Origin: Deltaproteobacteria bacterium
GTDB lineage: Bacteria; Myxococcota_A; UBA9160
Assembly: GCA_003520425.1 (NCBI GenBank)
Contig: DOUU01000415.1
Coordinates: 2,939 to 12,188, forward strand
Direction: 5' to 3'
Length of the DNA stretch: 9,250 nucleotides
Position numbers and translations under genes: made by a program. Positions 1 to 5,649 of this stretch are shown one piece after another. The notes under the pieces were generated by a model. It saw only the letters and a program-made list of their open reading frames with translations, was not told the DNA's origin and did no database searches. Every line of letters starts with the position of its first letter. The first letter of the stretch is position 1.

Positions 1-1
1 C

Positions 2-535
2 GACGCCACGAGCGTCGAGGCGATTGCCCGGGAAGCAGGCCTTGGCAAGGGCACGCTGTACCTCTACTTCCCCACAAAGGACGCCATCCTCGACGAGGCG
101 GTGCGGCGCTATTCCCTGCTGCCCGTCGTAGGCGAGCTCACTCGCTGGTTGGAGACCGCGCCGCCCGAAGAAGCGATTGCGGGGATCGTCTCGGGCCTGT
201 GGACCAAACTGCGTGAGCGGTCGGGACTGATCGGCCTCGTCCTCCGCGAGATCCCCCTGCGCGCGGAGAACGCGCGAACGTTTGTGGAAAAGGTCGTGCT
301 GCCCACCAATCGCCTCCTCGCCGACTATCTCGACTCTGGCGTGGCCTCCGGCACCCTGCGCCCCCTGAATAGCTTCGTCGCCGCTCGCGCCCTGGTCGGG
401 ATGCTTCTCGTATTCCTCCTTACGCAAGAAGTCTTCGGGGGACGCGAGATCTCACCGCTCTCGGACGAAGAGATCACGACGACGGTGACGGAGCTCTTCC
501 TCCACGGCGCGTTGGCGCAGGGGAAGAATGTCTAG
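2..535 (+). CDS. TetR/AcrR-family transcriptional regulator (5' end off window)
   Basis: Partial gene: reading from base 2 gives 177 residues without a start codon, so the true start lies left of the window. The first ~35 residues are the end of a TetR helix-turn-helix. VEAIAREAGLGKGTLYLYF is the classic turn and recognition helix, followed by TKDAILDEAV leading into helix 4. The rest is the helical ligand-binding and dimerisation domain, which is not diagnostic for a ligand. An ATG at 101 is internal and would remove the DNA-binding domain, so it is not the start. TetR proteins are usually repressors that leave DNA when a small molecule binds. Targets are normally adjacent genes, but the neighbour on the left is not visible and nothing downstream is an obvious efflux or catabolic gene. 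Family assignment is secure; ligand and target are unknown. Confidence 0.93.
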   Translation, partial: DATSVEAIAREAGLGKGTLYLYFPTKDAILDEAVRRYSLLPVVGELTRWLETAPPEEAIAGIVSGLWTKLRERSGLIGLVLREIPLRAENARTFVEKVVLPTNRLLADYLDSGVASGTLRPLNSFVAARALVGMLLVFLLTQEVFGGREISPLSDEEITTTVTELFLHGALAQGKNV

Positions 536-662
536 GCTGCCTCTCGCCTGGCTCGAGGGACGGGGCGAGGCGGGTCCCCTCGAAAAATGTCGCTCGCGAG
601 CCCGCGCAAGAGGGCCTGCAAACGGGCGCATCGCATTGAGCGCGTGGCGGGGGCCCAGGGCC

Positions 663-669
663 GGAGGAG
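663..669 (+). promoter_or_regulatory. Strong Shine-Dalgarno for the small ORF at 676
   Basis: GGAGGAG lies six bases before a GTG codon at 676. Match and spacing are near ideal, better than for most of the large genes in this window. This is the main reason to take the tiny ORF seriously. Confidence 0.5.
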
Positions 670-675
670 TGCGTC

Positions 676-741
676 GTGCTTGAGCTCATGATCCTCACCG
701 TCGTCTTCCTTCTCGTGATCGTACGGTGGTTTCGAGGCTGA
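676..741 (+). CDS. Candidate 21-residue single-pass membrane peptide
   Basis: GTG start and TGA stop give a 21-residue peptide. A short acidic start (MLELM) is followed by about eleven consecutive hydrophobic residues from Ile6 to Val16 (ILTVVFLLVIV), broken only by a Thr, then RWFRG with two Arg. This is the layout of a tiny membrane peptide with a positive-inside C-terminus. The start is supported by GGAGGAG at 663–669. An internal ATG at 688 would give 17 residues with no better binding site. About three quarters of third codon positions are G or C, in line with the neighbouring genes. I do not recognise a family. At this length the hydrophobic composition could arise by chance from a T/C-rich stretch, so the call rests on the binding site, codon bias and helix together. 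Confidence 0.4.
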   Translation: MLELMILTVVFLLVIVRWFRG

Positions 742-871
742 CACGCACGGGCGTTCTCTTCCGCTCCGGCAGGACACGCCTTGACCTCCTAGATGACCTC
801 GCGCCTTTCGCGACGAGCTTGCGCTGACACTTTCCTCCGCTCGGCACCACTTCCCTTTGCCACAAGGGCAA

Positions 872-875
872 GAGG
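872..875 (+). promoter_or_regulatory. Shine-Dalgarno deciding the GTG start at 883
   Basis: GAGG seven bases before GTG 883, within AGAGGAAAGG. It favours GTG 883 over the upstream in-frame ATG at 793, which has no purine-rich site and would add a basic, low-complexity N-terminus. Confidence 0.55.
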
Positions 876-882
876 AAAGGCC

Positions 883-1161
883 GTGCGGCGCTGGTTTGAT
901 CATCTGGTGGTGGAGCTGTCGGTCGCCGTCGGTTGCATGCTGCCGCGCTACGCCCTTTGGCTGCACATGCGCGAATGCGGGCTCGATCCCGAACACCTCT
1001 CAAAGGAGGAGGTGCTCGCGTTCTGCGACGCGCCCGTCACGGCCTTCCTTGCGCAGCGGGGCCTCTACCTACCGATCCGCGCCCGCCGCCGGCTCCTGCG
1101 CGAGATGGCACACTTTGACCCCACCATCCCCACGCCCTACGAGCGCTTTGCCCGAATCTGA
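883..1161 (+). CDS. Hypothetical 92-residue protein, family not recognised
   Basis: Predicted small soluble protein that I cannot assign to a family. The GTG start is chosen from the GAGG site seven bases upstream; an ATG at 793 would add 30 residues of unlikely composition. Visible features: a basic-aromatic start (MRRWFDHL), a mildly hydrophobic helix (residues 9–27, including VELSVAVGCMLPRYALWL), an acidic-helical segment with the LSKEEVLAFCD pattern (39–49), a basic helix (residues 66–74, RARRRLLRE), and a proline-containing end (HFDPTIPTPYERF, 77–89). Alternating charged helices, organised motifs and strong third-position G/C bias argue that it is real. It is collinear with the PilZ gene 86 bases downstream and could share a transcript. 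No catalytic or metal-binding motif is evident; the two Cys (18 and 48) are not arranged as a pair. Confidence 0.68.
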   Translation: MRRWFDHLVVELSVAVGCMLPRYALWLHMRECGLDPEHLSKEEVLAFCDAPVTAFLAQRGLYLPIRARRRLLREMAHFDPTIPTPYERFARI

Positions 1162-1232
1162 GCGCGCTCGCAGCGTCGAAGGTGCCCCGCCCACGGTTTA
1201 AGCCCTTCCCGGGATACTCCGATAGCGTCCAT

Positions 1233-1238
1233 AGGCGG
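1233..1238 (+). promoter_or_regulatory. Likely Shine-Dalgarno for the PilZ gene
   Basis: AGGCGG nine bases before ATG 1248, one mismatch from AGGAGG. It supports ATG 1248 over the in-frame ATG at 1182, which would add 22 residues (Pro, Arg and Ser rich) unlike a receiver-domain start. Confidence 0.4.
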
Positions 1239-1247
1239 TCTTCCCCA

Positions 1248-1967
1248 ATGGCCAAGGATCGGTCGGTGCTGCTCCTTGACGGGCCTTCCGGCCGGCTGGC
1301 GGGCTTGCGAGACCGTCTGTCCGGACTCGGGCTTTCGGCGATCTTGGCGAAAGACCCCGCCGAGGCGGCTCAAGCCTTCGAAAAGCGATGGCCTCCCGGG
1401 GTGGCGCTCTTGGTACCCGAGTTCGCCGGAGCGGCGCTTCGCGAGGCGCTCGCTTCGCTCGTGGAAAAGGCCCCGGAGCGCAATCTCGGGTTCGTCGTCA
1501 CGGGCCCGGCGCCGGATGCCCAGACACGCGCCCGTCTGCGCGGGGCGGGCGTTCGGCTCGCCCTGTGGGAGCCCTTCGATGACGGCGCGCTTCGTTTCCA
1601 GCTCAATCGCGCGCGCCATCGCAAGGGCGACGGACGCTACGAGATGCGCATCCCGACCACGCTTCTCGCGCGGATCATCACCCAGGACCGCCCGCGCGAT
1701 GCGATCATCTACAACCTCTCCGCACGCGGCGCCTTTCTAGAGACTCCCCGTGCCCATCTGCGAGGAGCGCAAATCGAGATCGAGATCCCGCTTCCGTCGG
1801 GGGTCGTGCGTGTGAACGCACGGGTTCGCTTTCACAATGTCGCGGGAAACCTGCAGCGCACGAATCTGCCGTTTGGCATGGGCATCGAATTCACCGGGGT
1901 GCCGCGGGACGCCACCGACGCGATCCGCGTCTACGTGGAGGAGCGCTCCAAGGCCTTCGAGGTCTAG
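1248..1967 (+). CDS. Receiver-like domain fused to PilZ (cyclic di-GMP binding) protein
   Basis: Predicted 239-residue cytoplasmic signalling protein. Residues 5–122 follow the alternating fold of a response-regulator receiver: SVLLLDG at strand 1, GVALLVPEF where strand 3 and the phospho-accepting Asp belong, GFVVTG at strand 4, and LALWEPFDDGAL matching the usual KPF segment. The Asp pair after strand 1, the phospho-Asp and the conserved Lys all appear replaced, so this is probably a pseudo-receiver. Residues 128–235 are a PilZ domain with both ligand motifs: RYEMR (130–134, RxxxR) and NLSARG (156–161, NxSxxG), then GMGIEF (210–215) typical of the last strand. Binding of cyclic di-GMP is therefore expected from family knowledge. 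Output could be motility, exopolysaccharide or gene control; nothing nearby decides this. The stop overlaps the rdgB stop in a shared CTAG. Confidence 0.9.
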   Translation: MAKDRSVLLLDGPSGRLAGLRDRLSGLGLSAILAKDPAEAAQAFEKRWPPGVALLVPEFAGAALREALASLVEKAPERNLGFVVTGPAPDAQTRARLRGAGVRLALWEPFDDGALRFQLNRARHRKGDGRYEMRIPTTLLARIITQDRPRDAIIYNLSARGAFLETPRAHLRGAQIEIEIPLPSGVVRVNARVRFHNVAGNLQRTNLPFGMGIEFTGVPRDATDAIRVYVEERSKAFEV

Positions 1968-2593
1968 AGCCGGGCGCGGATCGCGTCCTTAAGCCCGCGA
2001 AACGCGAGCCCCCGGTGGGAGAGTGCGTTCTTGTCCTCCGGAGAAAGCTCCGCCATCGACTTGCCGCGGCCCTCGACTTCGAAAATCGGGTCGTAGTCGA
2101 AGCCGCCGCGGCCGCGCGGTTGCTCCAAGATCCGCCCGACGCATTCACCGCGCGCCACCACGACCTCACCGTCGTGGGTGGCCAGCGCCGCCACGCACAC
2201 GAAGCGCGCTCGGCGCGCGCTCGGCGCCATTCCGACGAGCGCCTCGAGAAGCCTGGCATTGCGTTGACCGGGGTCGAGGCGCAAGCCGGCAAAACGGGCG
2301 GAACGCGCACCCGGAGCACCTCCGAGGCCTTCCACTTCGAGACCCGAGTCATCGGCGAGCGCAAGCCGACCCGCTCCGCGTGCCGCCGCGCGCGCCTTGG
2401 CGACCGCATTCGCCTCGTAGTCATCGCCTTCGTCCGGCATCTCCACCTCGGGAAAGGCTTCGAGCGAGCGAAGGGCGATGGGGAGGTCGCCGAGGATGGC
2501 CCGCACCTCGAGCAGCTTGTGGGAGTTTGCGGTGGCCAAGACCACCTCGCGGTAGGGAGGATGAAGCGAGCTCGTTCCCCCCGGCGCGCTCAT
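1964..2593 (-). CDS. rdgB: XTP/dITP (non-canonical purine NTP) pyrophosphatase, RdgB/HAM1 family
   Basis: Hydrolyses dITP, ITP and XTP to monophosphates plus pyrophosphate, keeping deaminated purines out of DNA and RNA; a cytosolic homodimer needing Mg2+. The 209-residue product carries the family signatures in order: TANSHK (21–26) triphosphate-binding loop, DEGDDYEANAVAKARAAA (54–71), LADDSGLEV (79–87) with the catalytic Asp pair, GGAPGARSARFAG (91–103), GFDYDPIF (164–171) and SPEDKNALSHRG (184–195) for base recognition. Length is close to the usual ~200; the extra ~15 N-terminal residues before VVLATAN are unusual but modest. The ATG overlaps the rph stop as ATGA, so translation is probably coupled. 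It is the last gene of the amidase–rph–rdgB operon and meets the PilZ gene tail to tail with a four-base overlap. Confidence 0.96.
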   Translation of the reverse strand: MSAPGGTSSLHPPYREVVLATANSHKLLEVRAILGDLPIALRSLEAFPEVEMPDEGDDYEANAVAKARAAARGAGRLALADDSGLEVEGLGGAPGARSARFAGLRLDPGQRNARLLEALVGMAPSARRARFVCVAALATHDGEVVVARGECVGRILEQPRGRGGFDYDPIFEVEGRGKSMAELSPEDKNALSHRGLAFRGLKDAIRARL

Positions 2594-3342
2594 CCCACGC
2601 GCCCGCCAGCGCTCCCGAGAGCCGCTTGCTGCAGGCGCGTCAGCTCCGCAATGCCCCGACGCGCAAGTGTGGTGAGCGCTGCAAGGTCGTCCGCTGAGAA
2701 CGTCCCCTGCTCGGCGGTGCCCTGGATCTCGACGAAGCGGCCGGCTCCGGTCGCGACGACGTTCATGTCGACTTCGGCCCGAGAGTCTTCTTCGTAGGGC
2801 AGATCAAGAACGGGGTGTCCGTTCAAAACCCCCACGGAGATGGCCGCCACAGAATCGCGAAGGGGATGGCGCTGCACTGCGCCCCGCACCAGCAGACGCG
2901 AGAGCGCAAGATGCAGAGCCACGTACGCCCCCGTGATGGAGGCCGTGCGCGTCCCCCCGTCCGCTTCCAGCACGTCGCAATCCACCCAGAGCGTGCGCTC
3001 GCCGAGGCCCCCTAGCTCCGCCACGGCCCGCAGGCTTCGGCCGATCAGGCGCTGGATCTCCTGGCTGCGGCCCGAAGGCCGGCCACGGGTCGCCTCGCGC
3101 TCGGTGCGCCGATCGGTCGAGCCCGGGAGCATCGAGTACTCCGCGGTGATCCAGCCCTTCCCGCTCCCCTGCAAGAAGCGCGGCACGCTCGGATCTTCCG
3201 TCACGGTGCACAGCACCTTCGTGCGGCCCATCTCGCACAGCACGGAGCTCAGTGGGTTGGCAGTGAAGTCGAGAGTGAACCGCACGGGACGCAGCTCGTC
3301 CGGCCTGCGTCCATCCGTCCGCGCGGTGCCCTGCGTTTGCAT
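2590..3342 (-). CDS. rph: Ribonuclease PH
   Basis: Phosphate-dependent 3'-to-5' exoribonuclease that trims tRNA precursors; hexameric ring in the cytosol. The 250-residue product (usual length about 240) shows DGRRPDELRPV (10–20), GWITAEYSMLPGST (63–76), SGRSQEIQRLIGRSLRA (90–106), the phosphate-binding GGTRTASITG (129–138), and LPYEEDSRAEVDMNVV (181–196) with the acidic active-site residues, then FVEIQGTAE (203–211). ATG 3342 is chosen because GGAG at 3351–3354 sits eight bases upstream and homology begins there; the frame stays open upstream to 3531 but only by running antisense-free through the amidase end. Nineteen bases separate it from the amidase stop, and it overlaps rdgB by ATGA. The pairing of rph with rdgB is a well-known arrangement in several bacterial lineages. 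Confidence 0.97.
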   Translation of the reverse strand: MQTQGTARTDGRRPDELRPVRFTLDFTANPLSSVLCEMGRTKVLCTVTEDPSVPRFLQGSGKGWITAEYSMLPGSTDRRTEREATRGRPSGRSQEIQRLIGRSLRAVAELGGLGERTLWVDCDVLEADGGTRTASITGAYVALHLALSRLLVRGAVQRHPLRDSVAAISVGVLNGHPVLDLPYEEDSRAEVDMNVVATGAGRFVEIQGTAEQGTFSADDLAALTTLARRGIAELTRLQQAALGSAGGRVG

Positions 3343-3350
3343 CACACCCG

Positions 3351-3354
3351 CTCC
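3351..3354 (-). promoter_or_regulatory. Shine-Dalgarno deciding the rph start
   Basis: On the minus strand GGAG lies eight bases before ATG 3342, in the short gap after the amidase stop. It rules against the longer open frame reaching back to 3531. Confidence 0.55.
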
Positions 3355-3361
3355 ACCCCGG

Positions 3362-4189
3362 CTATGAGCCGCCGCTCGGTGCCGTGTGTCCCCCCTGTCG
3401 CGCCACACCGTGGCGGGCGTCGTAGCGCCTGCCGAACTCGTGCACGGCACGAGCGAGCGCGTCGGCGATCTGTTCCTGTCGCACCTTGCTGCCAAGGGCC
3501 CGCTCCTCCTGGGGATTGGTGATGAATCCAATCTCGACCAAGGTGGCAGGCATCTGGACTCCCATCAGCACATAGAAGGGAGCCTGCTTGACACCGCGTG
3601 AGGGATGCCGATCGATCGCCGCGAGCTCCTCTTGTGCGAGACGTGCGAATTCGTTCGACTCCGCGAGGTGCTCGCTCACGGTGAGGTCGCCAAGGATCGC
3701 CGCGACCGGATCGGCTCCCGAGGTGGACGCGTTTGCGGAGCGGAAGGCCGCGTTCTCGCGCGCGGCGACGCGCTGCGCGGCCTCGTCGCTGGCATGGAGC
3801 GAGACGAAGAAGGTCTCGATTCCCCGTGCCTTCGGACTCGGTGCGGCGTTCGCGTGAATGGAGAGGAAGAGCTCCCCTTGCGACCCATTGGCCACCTGCG
3901 CCCGCTGCTCGAGGCTCACCGCCTGGTCACCGTCGCGCGTCATCACCACCTCCAGCCCGTCGTCCCGCAGCCGCGCTGCGAGTCGCCGCGCGACCTCGAG
4001 TACGATGTTCTTTTCGAGCAGGCCATTCGGGCCGCCCGCTCCCTGGTCATCGCCCCCGTGCCCCGCGTCGATCACGACCCGATCGAACCGATCGGGAGCC
4101 GCGGCTGCTGCCGGCCCTGTGGCGCGAGCCGGCGAGGCGGCGACCGCGAAGAGCACGACGAGTGCCGCACCCTTTCCGTGCCCACGCAT
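3362..4189 (-). CDS. Exported N-acetylmuramoyl-L-alanine amidase (Amidase_3, AmiC-like)
   Basis: Zinc amidase cleaving the amide bond between MurNAc and the stem peptide, acting in the periplasm on cell-wall turnover or daughter-cell separation. The 275-residue product starts with a signal peptide: MRGHGK, hydrophobic core ALVVLFAVAA, and likely cleavage after ARA (residue 23). The catalytic domain covers 36–255: VVIDAGHGG (38–46) with Zn ligand His44, LLEKN (57–61) with Zn ligand Glu59, LSIHANA (109–115) with Zn ligand His112, and ATLVEIGFITN (215–225) with catalytic Glu219. No AMIN or SPOR domain is present, so septal targeting is not evident. ATG 4189 is preferred for its clean signal peptide; an in-frame GTG eight codons upstream (4213) follows GGGGGAG closely and is a possible alternative. 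First gene of the operon with rph and rdgB. Confidence 0.94.
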   Translation of the reverse strand: MRGHGKGAALVVLFAVAASPARATGPAAAAAPDRFDRVVIDAGHGGDDQGAGGPNGLLEKNIVLEVARRLAARLRDDGLEVVMTRDGDQAVSLEQRAQVANGSQGELFLSIHANAAPSPKARGIETFFVSLHASDEAAQRVAARENAAFRSANASTSGADPVAAILGDLTVSEHLAESNEFARLAQEELAAIDRHPSRGVKQAPFYVLMGVQMPATLVEIGFITNPQEERALGSKVRQEQIADALARAVHEFGRRYDARHGVARQGGHTAPSGGS

Positions 4190-4323
4190 CTTCTGCGGAA
4201 CCGTCCCTCTCACTTCTCCCCCGGTTCGGGACCTTAACCCGGCGCCATCGGAGAGGCGACCACTCGGGCCAAGGTCCCCGAAAGGGGGCTGCGCTCCCGA
4301 TCCCGCGACGATACGGTCGTCCC
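4190..4323. promoter_or_regulatory. Divergent promoter region between the amidase operon and larA
   Basis: This 134-base spacer must contain promoters for both directions. It holds an inverted repeat: TTCGGGACCTT (4225–4235) and AAGGTCCCCGAA (4271–4282), complementary apart from one extra C, with 35 bases between arms. It also holds a CCCC-GAAA-GGGG hairpin at 4276–4287, extendable by three pairs (two of them G-U), and a shorter inverted repeat GACGA-TACGG-TCGTC at 4307–4321 just before the larA GTG. No convincing −35 box was found for either direction. Confidence 0.5.
4225..4282. repeat. Inverted repeat in the divergent spacer
   Basis: Left arm 4225–4235 (TTCGGGACCTT), right arm 4271–4282 (AAGGTCCCCGAA), one unpaired C. 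Centred between two divergent genes, it could be a paired operator or a long-range RNA stem. The function is inferred only from position. Confidence 0.5.
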
Positions 4324-5631
4324 GTGCGGGTTGAGCTGGCCTACGGACGGGGCGCGCTTGCGGTCGAGCTGCCCGAAGAGGCCTGCTCCGAGCTGCGTAT
4401 CCTCGAGAAGACGGAGGGGGCTCCGCTCCCGGATCCTGCCCGCGCGTTGCGTAGCGCGCTCGAGGCTCCGATCGGGACCCGGCCGCTGCGCGAGCTTGCG
4501 CGCGGACGTCGCGATGCGGTGATCGTCGTCTCCGACCGAACCCGTCCCGTGCCGAACGCCTTGCTCCTCCCTCCCATTCTCGATGCCTTGCGTGAAGGCG
4601 GCCTGCCCGCGGAGCGGGTGACCGTCCAGGTCGCAACCGGCCTCCACCGGCCGTGCACCGCCGCGGAACTCGAGGAGATGCTGGGGGCTCCGCTCGCGGG
4701 CAGTCTGCGCATCGTCCAGCACGATGCCCGCGATCTCGAGTCGCACGTCGATCTCGGCTCAAGGAGCGGCCTGCCCGTCCTGATCGACCGCTTCTTCCTC
4801 GAGCGTGACCTGCGGATCGCGACGGGCCTGATTGAGCCGCACCTCATGGCGGGCTACTCGGGCGGGCGCAAGGCGGTTTGCCCGGGTCTCGCCGCGGTGG
4901 AGACGATCCGCGTGGCACACGGCGCAAGCATGCTCGAGGGCCACGTGGGGCCGGGAATCGTCGCGGGCAACCCCCTCCATGAGGCGCTGCTCGAGGTGGT
5001 GCGGAAGATCGGCGTCGATTTTCTCGTGAATGTCGCGCTCGACCGCCGGCGCAGAGTCGCGGGCGTCTTTTGCGGCGACCTCGAGGCGGCCCACGCCGAG
5101 GGCATGCGCTTTGTCGAGGCGGAGTCCCATGTCGCGCTTGATCGGCCCGCCGACCTCGTAATCGTGAGCGCTGGGGGCCATCCCCTCGACACGACCTTCT
5201 ATCAGGCCATCAAGGGCGTTGCGGCAGCGGCAGGGGTGGTGCGTTCCGGCGGGATCATCTTGCTTGCAGCGTCCCTCTCCGAAGGCATCGGGAGTCCCTC
5301 CTTCGAGAAGTGCCTGCGCGAAAGCGAGGGCCCTGCGGCCTTTGAGCTTTGCCTTCGGGACGATCGGTTCTTTGCGATCGATCAGTGGATGGTCCAGCAC
5401 CTGTGCCAGGCCCTGCGCCGCGCGCGCGTCTTTCTCTACAGCGACGGTCTTGACCGCGCGACGCAACGTGAACTGTTCGTTGAGCCGGTCGCGAGCCCCG
5501 AGGAGGGCGTGGCGCGGGCCCTTACTCTCCTCGGGCCAAAGCCCCGCACGGTCGTGATTCCCCAGGGCCCCTACATCCTCGCCACGATTCGCGGCGAAAA
5601 GCGGCCGATTGGAGGACCGGCCGGGCCGTAG
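4324..5631 (+). CDS. larA: LarA-family nickel-pincer hydroxyacid racemase/epimerase
   Basis: Predicted 435-residue cytosolic enzyme of the lactate racemase superfamily, which inverts 2-hydroxyacids through a nickel-pincer nucleotide bound to a Lys. All residues I can place from Lactobacillus plantarum LarA are kept: SDRTRP (70–75, Asp71 and Arg74), ATGLH (104–108, His108), EPHLMAGYSGGRK (171–183) with His173 and cofactor Lys183, His199, and YQAIKG (293–298) with Gln294 and Lys297. Length matches the family (~425–435). The GTG start is chosen because VRVELAYGRG is the normal family beginning; no Shine-Dalgarno precedes it. LarA homologues racemise several hydroxyacids, so D/L-lactate is only one possible substrate. 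The cofactor makers LarB, LarC and LarE are not in the window. It diverges from the amidase operon and converges on the exonuclease gene with a 13-base gap. Confidence 0.93.
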   Translation: MRVELAYGRGALAVELPEEACSELRILEKTEGAPLPDPARALRSALEAPIGTRPLRELARGRRDAVIVVSDRTRPVPNALLLPPILDALREGGLPAERVTVQVATGLHRPCTAAELEEMLGAPLAGSLRIVQHDARDLESHVDLGSRSGLPVLIDRFFLERDLRIATGLIEPHLMAGYSGGRKAVCPGLAAVETIRVAHGASMLEGHVGPGIVAGNPLHEALLEVVRKIGVDFLVNVALDRRRRVAGVFCGDLEAAHAEGMRFVEAESHVALDRPADLVIVSAGGHPLDTTFYQAIKGVAAAAGVVRSGGIILLAASLSEGIGSPSFEKCLRESEGPAAFELCLRDDRFFAIDQWMVQHLCQALRRARVFLYSDGLDRATQRELFVEPVASPEEGVARALTLLGPKPRTVVIPQGPYILATIRGEKRPIGGPAGP

Positions 5632-5649
5632 GTGTCTGCGCGGCCTACG
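5627..5649. terminator. Hairpin at the larA/exonuclease convergent junction
   Basis: CGTAGG (5627–5632) pairs perfectly with CCTACG (5644–5649) around an 11-base loop. Both TAG stop codons, larA on + and the exonuclease on −, lie inside the stem. There is no U-tract on either strand, so it is at best a weak bidirectional terminator or a mRNA 3'-end protector. The symmetry may be partly chance, because two facing TAG stops already give three complementary bases. Confidence 0.3.

Larger units (their letters stand above)
536..882. other. 347-base gap between tetR and the 92-residue protein gene
   Basis: No conventional gene is visible here. It holds an imperfect stem-loop at 554–582 (8-bp stem with one bulged base, loop 562–573) followed by five A on the + strand rather than T. 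It therefore does not look like an intrinsic terminator for tetR. It also holds the candidate small membrane ORF at 676–741. The longer frames crossing it on the − strand are rich in Arg, Ser and Cys, overlap better genes, and look spurious. Confidence 0.5.

Noticed and set aside
554..582. Stem-loop after tetR as an intrinsic terminator
   Set aside because: The stem has a bulge and a long loop and is followed by A, not T, on the coding strand.
793..882. Upstream ATG start for the 92-residue protein
   Set aside because: No ribosome binding site and unlikely composition; GTG 883 has GAGG at good spacing.
532..1003. Two open frames on the − strand over the tetR downstream gap
   Set aside because: Arg/Ser/Cys-rich translations without motifs, opposite the better supported 92-residue gene.
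2015..2797. 260-residue open frame on the + strand
   Set aside because: Antisense to rdgB and rph, both with full motif sets.
3733..4323. In-frame extension of the larA frame upstream to 3733
   Set aside because: It runs antisense through the amidase and gives an Arg/Pro-rich sequence; family homology begins at GTG 4324.
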